7,748 bases of DNA, taken from NCBI GenBank assembly GCA_021828605.1, contig JAJZEG010000146.1:1-7748 (forward strand). The letters run 5' to 3'. This document shows positions 6,372 through 7,748 of the stretch, in pieces (positions within the stretch are counted from its first letter, which is position 1; every line of letters begins with the position of its first letter). The translations under genes were made by a program, and so were the position numbers. The notes beneath the pieces are model-generated. The model was not told the origin of the DNA. It made no database searches and saw nothing but the letters and a program-made list of their open reading frames with translations. This stretch comes from Pseudomonadota bacterium. GTDB taxonomy: Bacteria > Pseudomonadota > Alphaproteobacteria > Acetobacterales > Acetobacteraceae.

Positions 6372-7319
6372 TCAATCGGCGGAGGTCAGGCGGAACTCGA
6401 TCCGGCGATTTTGCGCCATGGCGGTCGTGGAATCGCCTTTAGCGATCGGGTGGTTGGCGCCGAAGCCCGCAGCGATCACTCGGTTTTTCGGCACGCCGTC
6501 CGCGATCAGCAGATGCAGCACTGCGAGCGCGCGGGCAGTCGAGAGGTCGAAATTATCCTTATAGGGGCCGCCGGTGATTGCCTCCTGGTCGGCAAAGCCA
6601 TCGACGCTGAGCACCCAATGCAAGCCGGGCGGAATTTTTGCCGCGATGTCATTGATCGCCTTGGCGACCGTCGCGATTTTTTGTTGGCCATCGGGAGAAA
6701 GCTTGGCTGAATCGGACGGGAACAACACCGCACTTTCAAACACAAAGCGATCCCCAACGATTTTAATGTCCTTTTGCCCCGCCAACGCGTGGCGCAGCTC
6801 ACCAAAGAATGCGCTCCGATATTGCTGTAGTTTTTGCACCTTCCGGGCGAGGGCAGCGTTGAGCTGTTTGCCTAAATTGACGAGCTGGACATGCTGAGCC
6901 TGATCTTTTTTGGCGGACGCATCCAGTGCTGCGGCAAGGCCGTCAAGTTGCAGGCGCAGGGCGGCGATTTGTTCATCGAGGCGGGTCACCTGACGCAGTT
7001 CGGTGGTGTTGAATTGTTCCTGGCCCACGATTTGGGTCTGCGCGTTGGCGAGGCTCGCGCGCAAACTGGTGAGTTTGGTTTGTAAGGCCATGTTTTTGCT
7101 GTGTTCGAGCGACAGCGTATTGGCCAGTTGTGAAACATCGCCGCGTAACGCGTTGATGGTTTTATTGCTCCCCGACAGCGCGGCAGAGAGAAACGCTTCG
7201 GCAAGCACGAACACGAGCAAAACGAAAATGGTCACCATCAGCAAAGTCGATAATGCGTCGACATAACCGGGCCAGATTTCAAGGCCGTTACCGCCGCGCC
7301 TGCGCGAGAGAAGGGACAT
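6372..7319 (-). CDS. MotB/OmpA-like peptidoglycan-binding inner-membrane protein
   Basis: This is probably the stator-like, cell-wall-anchored subunit of an ion-driven MotA/MotB- or TolQ/TolR-like complex. The 315-residue product has a short basic cytoplasmic tail, one membrane helix at about 22-46, and Asp21 in WPGYVDALSTLL at the position of the proton-carrying Asp of MotB. A long coiled coil follows (about 52-170), then an OmpA-type domain (about 185-312) with VDGFAD (239-244), NFDLSTARA (256-264) and NRRIEF (304-309). Asp244 and Arg263 are the likely diaminopimelate-binding residues. The ATG at 7319 is chosen over a TTG at 7349 because it lies one base after the upstream stop and the family N-terminus then fits. 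No flagellar genes are seen, so it may not drive flagellar rotation; the long coiled coil also differs from classical MotB. lexA follows after 92 bases with its own promoter. Confidence 0.87.
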   Translation of the reverse strand: MSLLSRRRGGNGLEIWPGYVDALSTLLMVTIFVLLVFVLAEAFLSAALSGSNKTINALRGDVSQLANTLSLEHSKNMALQTKLTSLRASLANAQTQIVGQEQFNTTELRQVTRLDEQIAALRLQLDGLAAALDASAKKDQAQHVQLVNLGKQLNAALARKVQKLQQYRSAFFGELRHALAGQKDIKIVGDRFVFESAVLFPSDSAKLSPDGQQKIATVAKAINDIAAKIPPGLHWVLSVDGFADQEAITGGPYKDNFDLSTARALAVLHLLIADGVPKNRVIAAGFGANHPIAKGDSTTAMAQNRRIEFRLTSAD

Positions 7320-7320
7320 T

Positions 7321-7748
7321 TCAGCGCGCTTCGTCGAACCGAACCGCAATGGTGCGGGTGAGGATTTTCAAATCTTGTCGCAAGTCGCTCAGGCTCTGGG
7401 TGCGGCCTTGTTCGCTCTCCGTTATCAATCGAGCCAAGAGAAGTTCGATATTGCGCAAATGCGCATTGGGAATCCCGTCGTTATTTGCCGCATTGACGCG
7501 GGGCGCGTTGGCTTGTTCGGCGATTTTGGTCAGAGTTTGTTGGCTTTCACCAATTTTAAGCATGATTCGGTGTGAATTATGGATCGCCTCGGTTAGCGTG
7601 CCGATGCGCTCGGTGAGGGTTTGGGTGCTTTGCGCGGTGAGCGCGCGCGATTCCTCGCCCCGCGTGATCACCCGTTGCAACGCCTCCAAATTTTCCGCGC
7701 TATGTTCGAGCAAGGCTTGAACATAAGCGGGCATTGAACCTTCGCCTT
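7321..7748 (-). CDS. C-terminal part of a probable MotA/TolQ/ExbB-family partner protein (5' end cut off)
   Basis: The frame is open to the right edge and 141 residues plus stop are visible. They are strongly helical and heptad-like (ALLEHSAENLEALQRVI, TLTERIGTLTEAI, LRQDLKILTRTIAVRF) with no membrane segment. The position directly before a MotB/OmpA-like gene, with only one base between stop and start, is where the channel-forming MotA/TolQ-like subunit with a long cytoplasmic C-terminal tail is expected in alphaproteobacteria; the identification rests mainly on this context. An alternative is a complete 137-residue coiled-coil protein starting at ATG 7734, which has GAAGG four bases upstream. 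I favour the fragment, because the frame continues upstream without a stop. Confidence 0.55.
   Translation of the reverse strand, partial: GEGSMPAYVQALLEHSAENLEALQRVITRGEESRALTAQSTQTLTERIGTLTEAIHNSHRIMLKIGESQQTLTKIAEQANAPRVNAANNDGIPNAHLRNIELLLARLITESEQGRTQSLSDLRQDLKILTRTIAVRFDEAR

Noticed and set aside
7320..7349. TTG start ten codons upstream for the MotB-like protein
   Set aside because: The ATG at 7319 follows the upstream stop by one base, typical of coupled genes, and gives the usual short cytoplasmic tail.
7253..7720. 155-codon plus-strand frame opposite the MotA/MotB junction
   Set aside because: It is Ser/Arg/Cys-rich shadow sequence, antisense to the helical product on the minus strand.

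Overview
The window looks like chromosomal DNA from an alphaproteobacterium that is a purple phototroph or descends from one. A PpsR/CrtJ-type photosynthesis regulator lies next to a bacteriophytochrome, and two near-matches to the alphaproteobacterial LexA box (GTTC-N7-GTTC) lie in front of lexA. A Rhodospirillales/Acetobacteraceae-like host would fit, but this is a family-level impression and not proven by the sequence. All reading frames are intact. There are no RNA genes, mobile elements or CRISPR arrays, and no gap between genes exceeds about 100 bases.

Left half (about 1-4022) is a light-sensing module. On the minus strand, ppsR (3285-1969) is followed after 66 bases by bphP, a bacteriophytochrome with PAS-GAF-PHY-PAS domains that runs off the left edge. 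Divergent from ppsR, on the plus strand, is a heme oxygenase gene (3360-4022), which would make the biliverdin chromophore. Chromophore synthesis, photoreceptor and repressor are therefore together, and the likely logic is that the phytochrome relieves PpsR repression in far-red or red light. The 74-base divergent control region holds two overlapping perfect inverted repeats but no classical PpsR site (TGT-N12-ACA).

Right half (about 4032-7748) is housekeeping-like and entirely on the minus strand. In transcription order it holds the 3' part of a gene probably encoding a MotA/TolQ-like subunit, a MotB/OmpA-like peptidoglycan-binding protein one base downstream, a 92-base control region with a 28-base dyad and candidate LexA boxes, lexA, a DjlA-like TerB/J-domain membrane co-chaperone, and an N-acetylmuramoyl-L-alanine amidase that overlaps the djlA end by 14 bases. 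The amidase converges on the heme oxygenase gene with only 9 bases between stop codons, and a strong hairpin lies at this junction.

The most interesting points are the compact ppsR-bphP/heme oxygenase module, the apparent lack of the redox cysteine near the PpsR DNA-binding helix, the unusual leader of ppsR with no visible ribosome-binding site, and a decamer shared between the ppsR/heme oxygenase and lexA control regions.
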